DNA of 64,000 bases, taken from assembly GCA_002397315.1 (NCBI GenBank), contig DHAE01000023.1, forward strand, positions 244,495 to 308,494. Direction: 5' to 3'. Shown piece by piece: positions 17,403 to 25,533 of this stretch (its first letter is position 1; each line of letters starts with the position of its first letter). The stretch is from Comamonadaceae bacterium UBA4962. Lineage in GTDB: Bacteria > Pseudomonadota > Gammaproteobacteria > Burkholderiales > Burkholderiaceae_C. The notes below the pieces were generated by a model. The model did no database searches, was not told where the DNA came from, and saw only the letters and a program-made list of their open reading frames with translations. The position numbers and the translations under genes are program-made.

Positions 17403-18611
17403 ATGCGTATTCAAGACCATGAGACATCGGCACCCGCCGCCCCGCTCGAGGGAGTGCGCGTGCTGGACCTGGGCCAGTACATCGCGGGCCCCGGGGCGGC
17501 GATGGTGCTGGCCGAACTGGGCGCGGAGGTAATCAAAGTCGAGCCCCTGGCGGGCGACCAGGCCCGGCACATCGGCAGCTATGGCGAATCGATGATCCGG
17601 GCCTACAGCCGTGGCAAGCAGTCCATCGCGCTGGATCTCAAAAGCGAGGCGGGCCGTGAGGTCGCCTGGCGGCTGATCGGCCGCAGTGACGTGCTGATCC
17701 AGAACCTGCGGCCTGGCGCGATCGAGGCATTGGGGTTCGGCCCGGCGGCGGTGCGCGAGCGCTTCCCCGCGCTCGTCTACCTCTCCATCTCGGGCTTCGG
17801 CCACCGCGGACCCTCGGCCGAACGGCCGGGCTACGACATCGCCGCGCAGGCCGAAAGCGGGCTCATGTCGGTCACCGGCGAGCGCGATCGGCTGCCGCAG
17901 AAAGTGGGCGTGCCGATCATCGACGCCGCCGCGGCCCACCTCGGCGCCCAGGCCGTGCTGGCGGCGCTGTACGGCCGCACTCGCACCGGGCGTGGGGAGA
18001 CGCTGCACACGTCGCTGCTCGAAGTGGCGATGCACCTGCAGGCCACCACCTGGTGCGACTACCTGGGCGGCGCGCCCGAGCCCACGCGCATCGGCGACGG
18101 CCAGCCCCACAACGCACCCGCGGCCGAAGTGCTGCCCACGCGCGACGGCCACATCGTGCTGTCGGCCTACGCGGAGGACCACTGGGCGCGCTTCTGCCGC
18201 GCCGTCGGGCGCGAGGAATTGATCACCGATCCGCGCTTTTGCAGCAATGCGCTGCGCGTGCGGCACCGCGGCGAGCTCCGCGCCGTTCTCCACGACTGTC
18301 TGTCGGCGATGAGCAGCGAGGAATGCGTCGCACTGCTCAGCCGCCACCAGATCGTGGTCGGCGCCGTGCGCAGCTATGGCCAGGTGCTGCAGAGCCCGGA
18401 CGTGCAGGCCAGCGGCATGCTCGTGGAGGCGGCAGCGGCCGACGGAACGCGGCATGCCGCGCTGGCCCTGCCCTACGCCTTCGGCGACGCTCCCCGCGCC
18501 GCGCCCGAGGCGGCACCGGCGTGCGGCGACGACACCGACGCCGTGCTCCGCGATCTCGGCTTCGAAGCGCACGAAATCACCGCCCTGCGCCGCCAAGGCA
18601 CCGTCGCCTGA
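17403..18611 (+). CDS. CaiB/BaiF (class III) CoA-transferase
   Basis: This 402-residue class III CoA-transferase moves CoA between carboxylic acids through an aspartyl-CoA intermediate in the cytoplasm. Family features seen: Leu-Glu-Gly-Val-Arg-Val-Leu-Asp-Leu, Val-Ile-Lys-Val-Glu-Pro, Ser-Ile-Ala-Leu-Asp-Leu-Lys, Leu-Ile-Gln-Asn-Leu-Arg-Pro-Gly, and Gly-Tyr-Asp-Ile-Ala-Ala-Gln-Ala, the position of the catalytic Asp. First gene of a LysR-controlled unit with a DUF1254 protein, a Bug-type binding protein and an esterase. The context suggests activation of an imported or ester-derived carboxylate. Confidence 0.9.
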   Translation: MRIQDHETSAPAAPLEGVRVLDLGQYIAGPGAAMVLAELGAEVIKVEPLAGDQARHIGSYGESMIRAYSRGKQSIALDLKSEAGREVAWRLIGRSDVLIQNLRPGAIEALGFGPAAVRERFPALVYLSISGFGHRGPSAERPGYDIAAQAESGLMSVTGERDRLPQKVGVPIIDAAAAHLGAQAVLAALYGRTRTGRGETLHTSLLEVAMHLQATTWCDYLGGAPEPTRIGDGQPHNAPAAEVLPTRDGHIVLSAYAEDHWARFCRAVGREELITDPRFCSNALRVRHRGELRAVLHDCLSAMSSEECVALLSRHQIVVGAVRSYGQVLQSPDVQASGMLVEAAAADGTRHAALALPYAFGDAPRAAPEAAPACGDDTDAVLRDLGFEAHEITALRRQGTVA

Positions 18612-18636
18612 CACCCCCACAACCATCGCATCTCCG

Positions 18637-19908
18637 ATGACGCTCCACACACCATCCGGCCCCGCGGCGGCGGCTGCCGAAACCGCCGTGATCCAGACAC
18701 TGCCCCTCTTCGAGATGATGCGCATGCGTGCGGCCACCACCGCCAGGCGCCATCCGGTCTTCGGCTTCGCTTCGGACGAACCCGGATCGACCTGGCGATG
18801 GGTCAACCAGTTCACCCACACCCATCGCCGGTTGGGTCCTCAGGACCGCGAGGTGGTGAGCCCCAACAACGACACGGTCTACAGCAACGCATGGATCGAC
18901 CTCTCCGAGGGGCCGGTGGTGATCGATTCGCCGGACATGGGCGAGCGCTACTGGACGCTGGGACTGCTCGATGCCTGGACCAATCCCTTTGCCTACGTCG
19001 GCCGCCGCACCACCGGCAACCGCCCACAGCGCACGCTGGTGCACGGGCCGGGCTGGCGCGGCGACGTTCCCGCGGAGATCACCGCCACCATCGCCGCGCC
19101 GGGCGACGACGTATGGCTCATCGGCCGCTTCTTGGTGGACGACGACGGCCCCGACACCGAGCGCGTGCGCGCGCTGCAGCAGGCCCTGCGCATGCGGCGA
19201 CTGGACGGCAGTGATGCCGCGATGCGTTTGGACACGGCCCTCGACGGAAGGGACACGCGCGTTCCCCCGGCAGCGCGCTACCGCGCGGTGGTCGACGCGG
19301 CGCTGCGCGGCAACCAGCCCCCCGACGGCGAATCGCTCGCTTGGCCGCCCGGGGACGAGGCACTGGCGACGGCCCTGCCGGCCGTCTACGAACGGCTGCG
19401 CACCGCCGGCCAGCCCCATGCACTGGGGGGCGGCTGGGCCATCCCGGTGATGGTGCGCACGCACTGGGGCAACGACCATGCCACGAGGGCGCGCATCGCC
19501 CGCAACTTCATCGGCGCCCTGGGCATCGACGAGGCCATGTACCCGACGGCGGAGATCGATGCGGCGGGCGAGCCCCTGCACGGCTCCAGGCGCTACGAAC
19601 TGCGCTTCGCGCCTGGGCAGGCGCCGCGAGTCGACGCCTTCTGGTCGCTCACCATGTACCGGCGCAGCGACTGCCTGTTCGTCGCCAACCCGATCCACCG
19701 TTACTCGATCGGCGACCGCACCCCGGGGCTGCGCACCGAACCGGACGGCAGCGTCGCCATCCGCCTGCAGGCCGATGACCCCGGGCCGGGCGCCAACTGG
19801 CTGCCGGCTCCCGCGGGCGAGCTCTTCTATGTGGTGCTGCGGCTGTACCAGCCCCGTGCCGAGCACCTGGAGTTGCGCTTCGACTATCCGCCGATCCGCC
19901 CGCTCTGA
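18637..19908 (+). CDS. DUF1254/DUF1214 domain protein
   Basis: This 423-residue protein combines DUF1254 (about 40-150; Ser-Pro-Asn-Asn-Asp-Thr-Val-Tyr-Ser-Asn-Ala-Trp-Ile-Asp-Leu) and DUF1214 (about 310-420; Phe-Trp-Ser-Leu-Thr-Met-Tyr, Asn-Pro-Ile-His-Arg-Tyr-Ser-Ile-Gly-Asp-Arg, Asn-Trp-Leu-Pro-Ala-Pro). Such proteins are usually exported, but no signal peptide is visible here, so this copy may be cytoplasmic. The biochemical role of the family is not established. It lies 25 bp after the CoA-transferase gene and before a Bug-type gene in the same operon. Confidence 0.88.
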   Translation: MTLHTPSGPAAAAAETAVIQTLPLFEMMRMRAATTARRHPVFGFASDEPGSTWRWVNQFTHTHRRLGPQDREVVSPNNDTVYSNAWIDLSEGPVVIDSPDMGERYWTLGLLDAWTNPFAYVGRRTTGNRPQRTLVHGPGWRGDVPAEITATIAAPGDDVWLIGRFLVDDDGPDTERVRALQQALRMRRLDGSDAAMRLDTALDGRDTRVPPAARYRAVVDAALRGNQPPDGESLAWPPGDEALATALPAVYERLRTAGQPHALGGGWAIPVMVRTHWGNDHATRARIARNFIGALGIDEAMYPTAEIDAAGEPLHGSRRYELRFAPGQAPRVDAFWSLTMYRRSDCLFVANPIHRYSIGDRTPGLRTEPDGSVAIRLQADDPGPGANWLPAPAGELFYVVLRLYQPRAEHLELRFDYPPIRPL

Positions 19909-19940
19909 CGCATGATTTCAACAAGACGGAGACAAGCGCC

Positions 19941-20918
19941 ATGCCCATCCATCGCCGCCACCTGCTCGCCTCGGCCGCCGCCGGGCTGGCGCTGCCCTGG
20001 CACCTGCCCGCCCGAGCGCAGGCGTGGCCCGCGAGGCCGATACGGCTCGTGTCGCCCTATGGCCCCGGTGGGTCGAACGACATCCTCACGCGGGTGCTGG
20101 GCGACTTCCTGTCGCGCCGGCTGGGCCAGAGCGTCGTCGTGGACAACAAGGCCGGCGCCGGCACGCGCATCGCCAACGAATCGGTGGCCAAGGCCGCCCC
20201 CGACGGCTACACCTTGCTGCACGCCGCGGCGCCGATCGCGATCGGCGAGGCGCTCTACAAGGAACTGCCCTACGACGTGCACAAAAGCTTCGCCGCGATC
20301 GGCAGCACGGCCATCGCTCCGCTCTTCCTGGTGGTGAACGCCCAGGCGCCCTACAAGACCCTGGCCGAATTCATCCGGCACGTGAAGGCGGACCCGAAGG
20401 GCGCGACCTTCGGATCGCCCGGCGCCGGCTCGGCCCCTCACCTCACCGCCGAGCTGCTGCTGCGCGCCGCAGGGGCCAAGGGCGTCGTCGTCCAATACCG
20501 CGGCGATGCACCGGCCTACACCGAGCTGCTGGCTGGCCGGATCGACGCCACGCTGACGGCCATTTCCACGGCCGTGCCGCACATCCAGGCCGGCAAGCTG
20601 CGCGTGCTGGGCGTGGCGAACGAAGAGCGCACACCGCTCTATCCCGACGCTCCGACGCTGCGGGAACAGGGCCTTCCCACCGTGGTCGGCTACGGCTGGT
20701 ACGGCATGCTCGCGCCGGCCGGCACGCCGGCCGAAGTCGTGGCGCGCCTCCAAAGCGAACTGCAGGCCGCCCTGGCCGATCCGGAGGTGCGGCGCAAGGC
20801 GGAGGCCGCCGGCCTGCAGCTGCGCGGCGGCACGCCTGCCGAACTCAGCGCATTCATCGCGAGCGAGACCCGCAAGTGGGCGCAGATCATCCAGGCAGCA
20901 CAGATCACGGCGGAATGA
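19941..20918 (+). CDS. Bug-type (TctC) solute-binding protein
   Basis: This 325-residue periplasmic binding protein belongs to the tripartite tricarboxylate transporter receptor family, which is greatly expanded in Burkholderiales. It has an N-terminal signal (Arg-Arg-His-Leu-Leu then hydrophobic, ending near Ala-Gln-Ala), then Trp-Pro-x-Arg-Pro-Ile-Arg-Leu-Val, Gly-Gly-Ser-Asn-Asp, Asp-Asn-Lys-Ala-Gly-Ala-Gly, and Ala-Pro-Asp-Gly-Tyr-Thr-Leu-Leu. It probably binds a carboxylate for uptake. No TctA/TctB membrane genes are nearby, which is common for these orphan receptors. Its stop overlaps the start of the following esterase gene. Confidence 0.93.
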   Translation: MPIHRRHLLASAAAGLALPWHLPARAQAWPARPIRLVSPYGPGGSNDILTRVLGDFLSRRLGQSVVVDNKAGAGTRIANESVAKAAPDGYTLLHAAAPIAIGEALYKELPYDVHKSFAAIGSTAIAPLFLVVNAQAPYKTLAEFIRHVKADPKGATFGSPGAGSAPHLTAELLLRAAGAKGVVVQYRGDAPAYTELLAGRIDATLTAISTAVPHIQAGKLRVLGVANEERTPLYPDAPTLREQGLPTVVGYGWYGMLAPAGTPAEVVARLQSELQAALADPEVRRKAEAAGLQLRGGTPAELSAFIASETRKWAQIIQAAQITAE

Positions 20919-22675
20919 CGTCGGTGCCACGCCACCCGCGCCGCGCCGGGACCGCGGCCATGCCGGTGCTGCTCGCACTGAGCCTCCTGGGCTGCGCGGC
21001 GCCCGGCCCGGGCGGTGCACCGATGCAGCGCCAGACCGCCTGGGGGCCGGTGTCGGGCAGCGACGATTCGGCCGCAAGCGGCACCTGGAGCTGGAAGGGC
21101 GTGCCCTACGCACAGCCGCCGGTCGGCGCACTGCGCTGGCGCGCACCGCGCGATCCGCAGCCCTGGAGCGGCGTGCGACCGGCCCGGGCCTTCGCGCCCG
21201 CCTGCGTGCAGACCCAGCGCCTCTATGGCCCGGGCCTGAACAACCGCTATGACGGGACGGTGGGCAGCACCCTGGGGCGCACCGTGGGCGCTGAAGATTG
21301 CCTGTACCTCAACATCTGGACACCTGCGTCACGGCCTGCGGTGCCTCGGCCGGTGATCGTGTTCGTGCATGGCGGCAGCAACGTCACGGGCTACACGGCC
21401 GACCCGGTGTATGACGGTGCCGCGCTGGCGAAGCACGAGGACGCCGTGGTGGTCTCGGTCAACTACCGGCTCGGCATTTTCGGTTTCCTCGACGCGAAGG
21501 CACTCAAGACAGGTGATCCGGCGGAAGATTCCGGCAACTTCGCGCTGCTGGACATCGTGAAAGCCCTGGAGTTCGTCGCCGCGAATGCGCCGGCCTTCGG
21601 CGGCGACCCGCGGCGCGTGACGTTGATGGGGCAGTCTGCAGGCGCGGTCAATGCCTACGCATTGCTCAGCTCGCCGATGCTGGTGGCGCGCGGCCGTCCT
21701 CTGTTCCACCGTCTGGCTGCGCTCAGCGGGGGCCTGTCCACCGCAGCCTCGCTACCGCCCGGCGGCATCCCGTCCGTATTGCCCGCGCCCGTCTGGGCGG
21801 CCCGTGGAGACGCGCTGGTGCGTGCATCATGCATGGCGGACCGAGGGGCCACCGACGCAGCGCAGGTTCGCCCTTCCGACACGGGCGGCGCTTCCGAATG
21901 CACCGCAGACTGGCTGCGCAGCCTGCCAGCCGACACCCTCCTGCAGGTGGTGCGCACACGGCTCGCACCGCTGGGTATGGCGGCGAGCAACCCGATCCCG
22001 GATGGCTGGGTGCTTGCGCGGGACCCGATCGCAGCGGTGCGCGCGGGCCGCTATCTGCGCATGCCGGTGCTGGCGGGGCACACGCGCGACGAGACCAAAC
22101 TCTTTCCGCAGCTGTTCGCGCTCAGTGCTGCGCCGGGAGGCGCCAGTGGCCGCTTGCTGGACGACGGCGCCGTTTTCTCTCTCGCTGCACGCTACGACCC
22201 CGAAGCCCCGCCGCAGACCACCCTGCAGGAGTGGATTCCACCGGCCTATCTGCCCCCCGACGCACCCGCCACAGGCTTCGATGCCCGCGCGCGCCAGCTC
22301 GACGCCGTGTGGTTCTCGGCGATCCGCGACGACATGCTCGATGCCCTGCGTGCGCAACGGGGGCCGGTCTGGGCCTACGAGTTCGAATGGGACCGCCTGC
22401 CGCCGCCCCTGAACCAGATCTTCGGCGCGGCCCACACCTTCGACCTGCCTTTCGTTTTCGGCAATTTCGGGCCGTCGCTCTATTCGCGATTCATGTTCAC
22501 AAGCGCGAACGCACCGGGGCGTCTGGCGCTTTCGGACGCGATGATGCGCAGTCTCGGGGCATTCGCGCGGCACGGCGACCCCAACGATCCCGAACTCGGC
22601 ACTCGCTGGCCCGTCTGGCCCGGGCGTCTGGTCTTCGATGCCGACCTGCAGCGCACGACGATCCGGGTGCGTTGA
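20915..22675 (+). CDS. Type B carboxylesterase, lipoprotein
   Basis: This 586-residue carboxylesterase of the type B/cholinesterase-like family begins with a lipoprotein signal (Leu-Gly-Cys). Visible features: Gly-Val-Pro-Tyr-Ala-Gln-Pro-Pro-Val-Gly, Glu-Asp-Cys-Leu-Tyr-Leu-Asn-Ile-Trp, the oxyanion strand Val-Phe-Val-His-Gly-Gly, nucleophile Gly-Gln-Ser241-Ala-Gly, an Arg-Asp-Glu acid motif, and a Gly-Ala-Ala-His-Thr-Phe-Asp-Leu-Pro-Phe His motif. The ATG (20915) overlaps the Bug gene TGA, giving translational coupling. It may release the acid taken up by the Bug receptor and activated by the CoA-transferase; this is inferred from order alone. Confidence 0.9.
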   Translation: MTSVPRHPRRAGTAAMPVLLALSLLGCAAPGPGGAPMQRQTAWGPVSGSDDSAASGTWSWKGVPYAQPPVGALRWRAPRDPQPWSGVRPARAFAPACVQTQRLYGPGLNNRYDGTVGSTLGRTVGAEDCLYLNIWTPASRPAVPRPVIVFVHGGSNVTGYTADPVYDGAALAKHEDAVVVSVNYRLGIFGFLDAKALKTGDPAEDSGNFALLDIVKALEFVAANAPAFGGDPRRVTLMGQSAGAVNAYALLSSPMLVARGRPLFHRLAALSGGLSTAASLPPGGIPSVLPAPVWAARGDALVRASCMADRGATDAAQVRPSDTGGASECTADWLRSLPADTLLQVVRTRLAPLGMAASNPIPDGWVLARDPIAAVRAGRYLRMPVLAGHTRDETKLFPQLFALSAAPGGASGRLLDDGAVFSLAARYDPEAPPQTTLQEWIPPAYLPPDAPATGFDARARQLDAVWFSAIRDDMLDALRAQRGPVWAYEFEWDRLPPPLNQIFGAAHTFDLPFVFGNFGPSLYSRFMFTSANAPGRLALSDAMMRSLGAFARHGDPNDPELGTRWPVWPGRLVFDADLQRTTIRVR

Positions 22676-22698
22676 ATCCGCACGCCGCCTCCGCAGGC

Positions 22699-22723
22699 AA
22701 AAAAATACCCGCCGAAGCGGGTA
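22699..22723 (-). terminator. Rho-independent terminator for the DsbA-like gene
   Basis: TACCCGC and GCGGGTA pair perfectly around the loop CGAA (22706-22723). Seven A residues precede the stem (22699-22705), so on the minus strand the hairpin is followed by a run of U. It lies about 115 bp downstream of the minus-strand gene ending at 22840. Confidence 0.8.
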
Positions 22724-22839
22724 AACAGCAGCCATGTAAGGAGGGAGGGAGAAGAGACAGCGGCTGCCGAACCGCTAATGTGCTCCCTTTGACTTAGGCC
22801 AGACTTAAGGAAGAGCTGACCCATGCCGGGCCGCTTCGC

Positions 22840-23535
22840 TCACGCCTGCGCGGCGATCTGCCGCAGCGCCTGCGTGAACACCTCGGGCGGCTGGCCGCCC
22901 TGGATCAGGTGCCGCTCGTTCACGATCACGGCCGGCACGGAGTGGATGCCGTGCTGCTGGTAGAAGGCCTCGCGCTCGCGCACGGCATCGGCGTATTCGC
23001 CCGAATCGAGCACCTCCTGCGCACGCGCCGCATCCAGGCCGGCGCCCGCGGCCAGCTGCACCAGCAGGGCCCGGTCGCCGGGGTCGCGGCCTTCGGTGAA
23101 GTAGGCGTGGAACAGCGCACGCTTCAATGCCGCCTGTCCCTGCGGGCCTGCGACTTCCTCCGCCCAGTGCAGCAGCCGGTGCGCATCGAAGGTGTTGTAG
23201 ATGCGGCTGCGGCGGTCCATGCGGAACTCGAAGCCCAGGGCTGCGCCGCGCTCCGCGATGGCGCGCTGCGTCTGCGCGGTCTGCTCGGCGGTGGCGCCGT
23301 ATTTCTCGGCCAGGTGCTCGCCGATGTCCTGCCCGCCTGCCGGCATGCCGGGGTTGAGCTCGAACGGCTGGAAGTGCATTTCCGCCTTCACGGCGCCGCC
23401 GAGCGACTGCAGTGCACGGTCGAGCGACTGCAGGCCGATGGCGCACCACGGGCAGGAGATGTCGGAAACGAAATCGATCCGCAGCGGGACGGCGGCATCG
23501 GCAGGGGTGGAAGCGGCGGAAACGGAGTCGGTCAT
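22840..23535 (-). CDS. DsbA family oxidoreductase (FrnE-like)
   Basis: This 231-residue protein lacks a signal peptide and so is likely cytoplasmic. It has a thioredoxin fold with active site Cys28-Pro-Trp-Cys31 preceded by Asp-Phe-Val-Ser-Asp-Ile-Ser, and a helical insertion. The C-terminal Val-Pro-Ala-Val-Ile-Val-Asn with a cis-Pro and Leu-Ile-Gln-Gly-Gly-Gln-Pro-Pro-Glu fits the FrnE subgroup of DsbA-like thiol-disulfide oxidoreductases. It stands alone, with divergent alkB only 99 bp away; both could relate to stress repair. ATG 23535 chosen; longer upstream frame is shadow of alkB. Confidence 0.9.
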   Translation of the reverse strand: MTDSVSAASTPADAAVPLRIDFVSDISCPWCAIGLQSLDRALQSLGGAVKAEMHFQPFELNPGMPAGGQDIGEHLAEKYGATAEQTAQTQRAIAERGAALGFEFRMDRRSRIYNTFDAHRLLHWAEEVAGPQGQAALKRALFHAYFTEGRDPGDRALLVQLAAGAGLDAARAQEVLDSGEYADAVREREAFYQQHGIHSVPAVIVNERHLIQGGQPPEVFTQALRQIAAQA

Positions 23536-23634
23536 GGATGCGCAGCATGCCAGGGCGCGAGAGCCCTTGCAGAGGCGCGGCGATGCCTCCATCCTGGTAC
23601 GTTCCGTTGTTTCCGCTTGCCTGCCGCTACCTCC

Positions 23635-24294
23635 ATGACACCCGATCTGTTCGCCGACGACGCCTCCGCCGCACCCGCGCCGTCCACCCTCGTGCTCGGC
23701 CCCGGCGCGGTGCTGCTGCGCGGATTCGCATTGCCCGTGGCGCAGGCGTTGCGGGACGGCGTGCTGGCCGTTGCGCAGGCGGCCCCGTGGCGGCACATGG
23801 AAACGCCGGGCGGGCGGCAGATGTCGGTGGCCACCACGTCGTGCGGTGATCTCGGCTGGGTGAGCGACCGGCGCGGCTACCGCTACGCGGCCCGCGACCC
23901 GGGGAGCGGCGAGCCATGGCCCGCGATGCCGGCCGTGTTTCGCTCGCTGGCCCGCGAGGCGGCGGCCGCTGGCGGATACCCCGGTTTCGATCCCGATAGC
24001 TGCCTCGTCAACCGCTATGCGCCGGGCACACGGCTTTCGCTGCACCAGGACCGCGACGAGCGCGATCTGCAGGCGCCCATCGTGTCTGTCTCGCTCGGGC
24101 TGGGTGCGGTGTTTCTCTGGGGCGGGTTCACGCGCACCGAGCGCGCGGAACGCGTGCCGCTGCAGCATGGCGACGTGGTGGTGTGGGGCGGGCCGGACCG
24201 GCTGCGCTTCCATGGCGTGCTGCCGGTGCGCGAAGGCGCGCATGCGCAGTGGGGCGATGCACGCGTGAACCTCACCTTCCGCCGGGCGGGTTGA
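23635..24294 (+). CDS. alkB: AlkB alkylated-DNA repair dioxygenase
   Basis: AlkB (219 residues, family-typical) removes methyl groups such as 1-methyladenine and 3-methylcytosine from DNA using Fe(II), O2 and 2-oxoglutarate. The iron triad is visible as His137-x-Asp139 (Leu-His-Gln-Asp-Arg-Asp-Glu) and His193 (Arg-Phe-His-Gly-Val). Arg210 and Arg216 match the 2-oxoglutarate-binding Arg-x5-Arg. The N-terminal Arg-Gly-Phe and Tyr-Ala-Pro-Gly-x-Arg-Leu-Ser substrate-lid elements are present. It is a single gene, divergent from the DsbA-like gene, with no ada next to it. Confidence 0.95.
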   Translation: MTPDLFADDASAAPAPSTLVLGPGAVLLRGFALPVAQALRDGVLAVAQAAPWRHMETPGGRQMSVATTSCGDLGWVSDRRGYRYAARDPGSGEPWPAMPAVFRSLAREAAAAGGYPGFDPDSCLVNRYAPGTRLSLHQDRDERDLQAPIVSVSLGLGAVFLWGGFTRTERAERVPLQHGDVVVWGGPDRLRFHGVLPVREGAHAQWGDARVNLTFRRAG

Positions 24295-24348
24295 AGCGAC
24301 GCAGCGGTGCGGACGGCGCCGCGCCGCCGCGGCACGTGGCGGGGTTGT

Positions 24349-25299
24349 TCAGGCGCGCGCCGATGCGCGCCGGGGAGCCATCGCCCGGCCGTGGCCCGGT
24401 TGCACCGGAGCACGCGGCATGCCGTGGCCCATGGGCGCGTCGGTGGACAGGGCCAGCGACGAATGCTGCGGCAGCTCGAAGCCGCGCGCCGGGTCCTGTA
24501 CGGCCCAGGCGCGGATCTTGGGCGCATTCGACTGCACGCTGCCGAACATGGTTGCGAACGCCACGTCGGCGGCATCGCGGCCGGTGGCCAGCCGCACCAT
24601 GCCCATCGGGATGGCCGTGCCGGACGGATCGAACACATACCAGCGGTCGCCCAGGTAGGCCTCGACGTACGCGTGGAAATCCGGCGGGCCCAGGGCGGGA
24701 TCGGCGCCATAGTCGGTGCCGGTGGCGATGCGCGCCGGGATGTTCAGCGCGCGGCAGAGCGCGATCATGAGGTGCGCGAAGTCGCGGCACACGCCCACGC
24801 GCTCCACGAAGGTGTCGACGGCCGAGGTGGTCGAGTTGGAGGTGTTGGAGCGGAAGGCCACGTGGCTGCGCACCCAGTCGCAGATGGTCTGCACGCGGCT
24901 GTAGCCCTGCCAGAGGTGGCCGAACTCGCGCATCGCCAGATTGGCGAGCCGGTCGGACTGGCAGTAACGGCTCGGCAGGATGTAGCCGAACGCCTCCGGA
25001 GGCAGCTCGCGCACCGGCACTTCCGGGATGTGCGCCGGATCGGCGGTGTAGTGGTCCATGTCGATCGTGGCCGCATACGCGATGGCGAGCGTCCCGGGAT
25101 CGGCATGCAGGCGCATGCAGCGCGTTCCGGTCACAGGATCGGTGTGCAGTTGCGGCGTGACGGGCTGGCTGATCGCGAGGCTCTCGTCCACCACGGTCTG
25201 GCTGCCCGTCTGCGCGGCATGGATGTTGAAGACGAAGTCCGCGCCCGGGCCTTCGCCCACCTGGTACTCCAACTCGACCTGGAGCTTGATTCGGATCAT
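24349..25299 (-). CDS. Transglutaminase-like cysteine protease family protein
   Basis: This 316-residue cytoplasmic protein carries a bacterial transglutaminase-like core with the triad Cys171 (Val-Gly-Val-Cys-Arg-Asp-Phe-Ala-His), His209 (Pro-Asp-Phe-His-Ala-Tyr) and Asp224 (Val-Phe-Asp-Pro-Ser-Gly). An N-terminal beta-sandwich-like domain (about 1-100) and a Pro/Arg/Ala-rich tail flank it. Members act as peptidases or amidases; the substrate is not known. The gene is monocistronic, divergent from katE, with a 234-bp gap between the two starts. Confidence 0.88.
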   Translation of the reverse strand: MIRIKLQVELEYQVGEGPGADFVFNIHAAQTGSQTVVDESLAISQPVTPQLHTDPVTGTRCMRLHADPGTLAIAYAATIDMDHYTADPAHIPEVPVRELPPEAFGYILPSRYCQSDRLANLAMREFGHLWQGYSRVQTICDWVRSHVAFRSNTSNSTTSAVDTFVERVGVCRDFAHLMIALCRALNIPARIATGTDYGADPALGPPDFHAYVEAYLGDRWYVFDPSGTAIPMGMVRLATGRDAADVAFATMFGSVQSNAPKIRAWAVQDPARGFELPQHSSLALSTDAPMGHGMPRAPVQPGHGRAMAPRRASARA

Positions 25300-25533
25300 G
25301 TGGTTTCGGTGCGATAGAGGTGATGAGGAACCGGCCGTTGCAACTTGCCTGCCGCGGTCCGCCGTCCGTCCACACCAGTATCCGCGCGGGCCTCCGTGCG
25401 GGCTGTCAGCGGAGGGCGCGTCGCCACGCAGGGCGGGACGGAACCAAGCGCGCTTGTCCTACACCTCCGGGCCGGCCGCGGGCAAAAGATGCCTGCTTCA
25501 GTTACCGCGACCGCTGCCCCCACGAGGAACACC

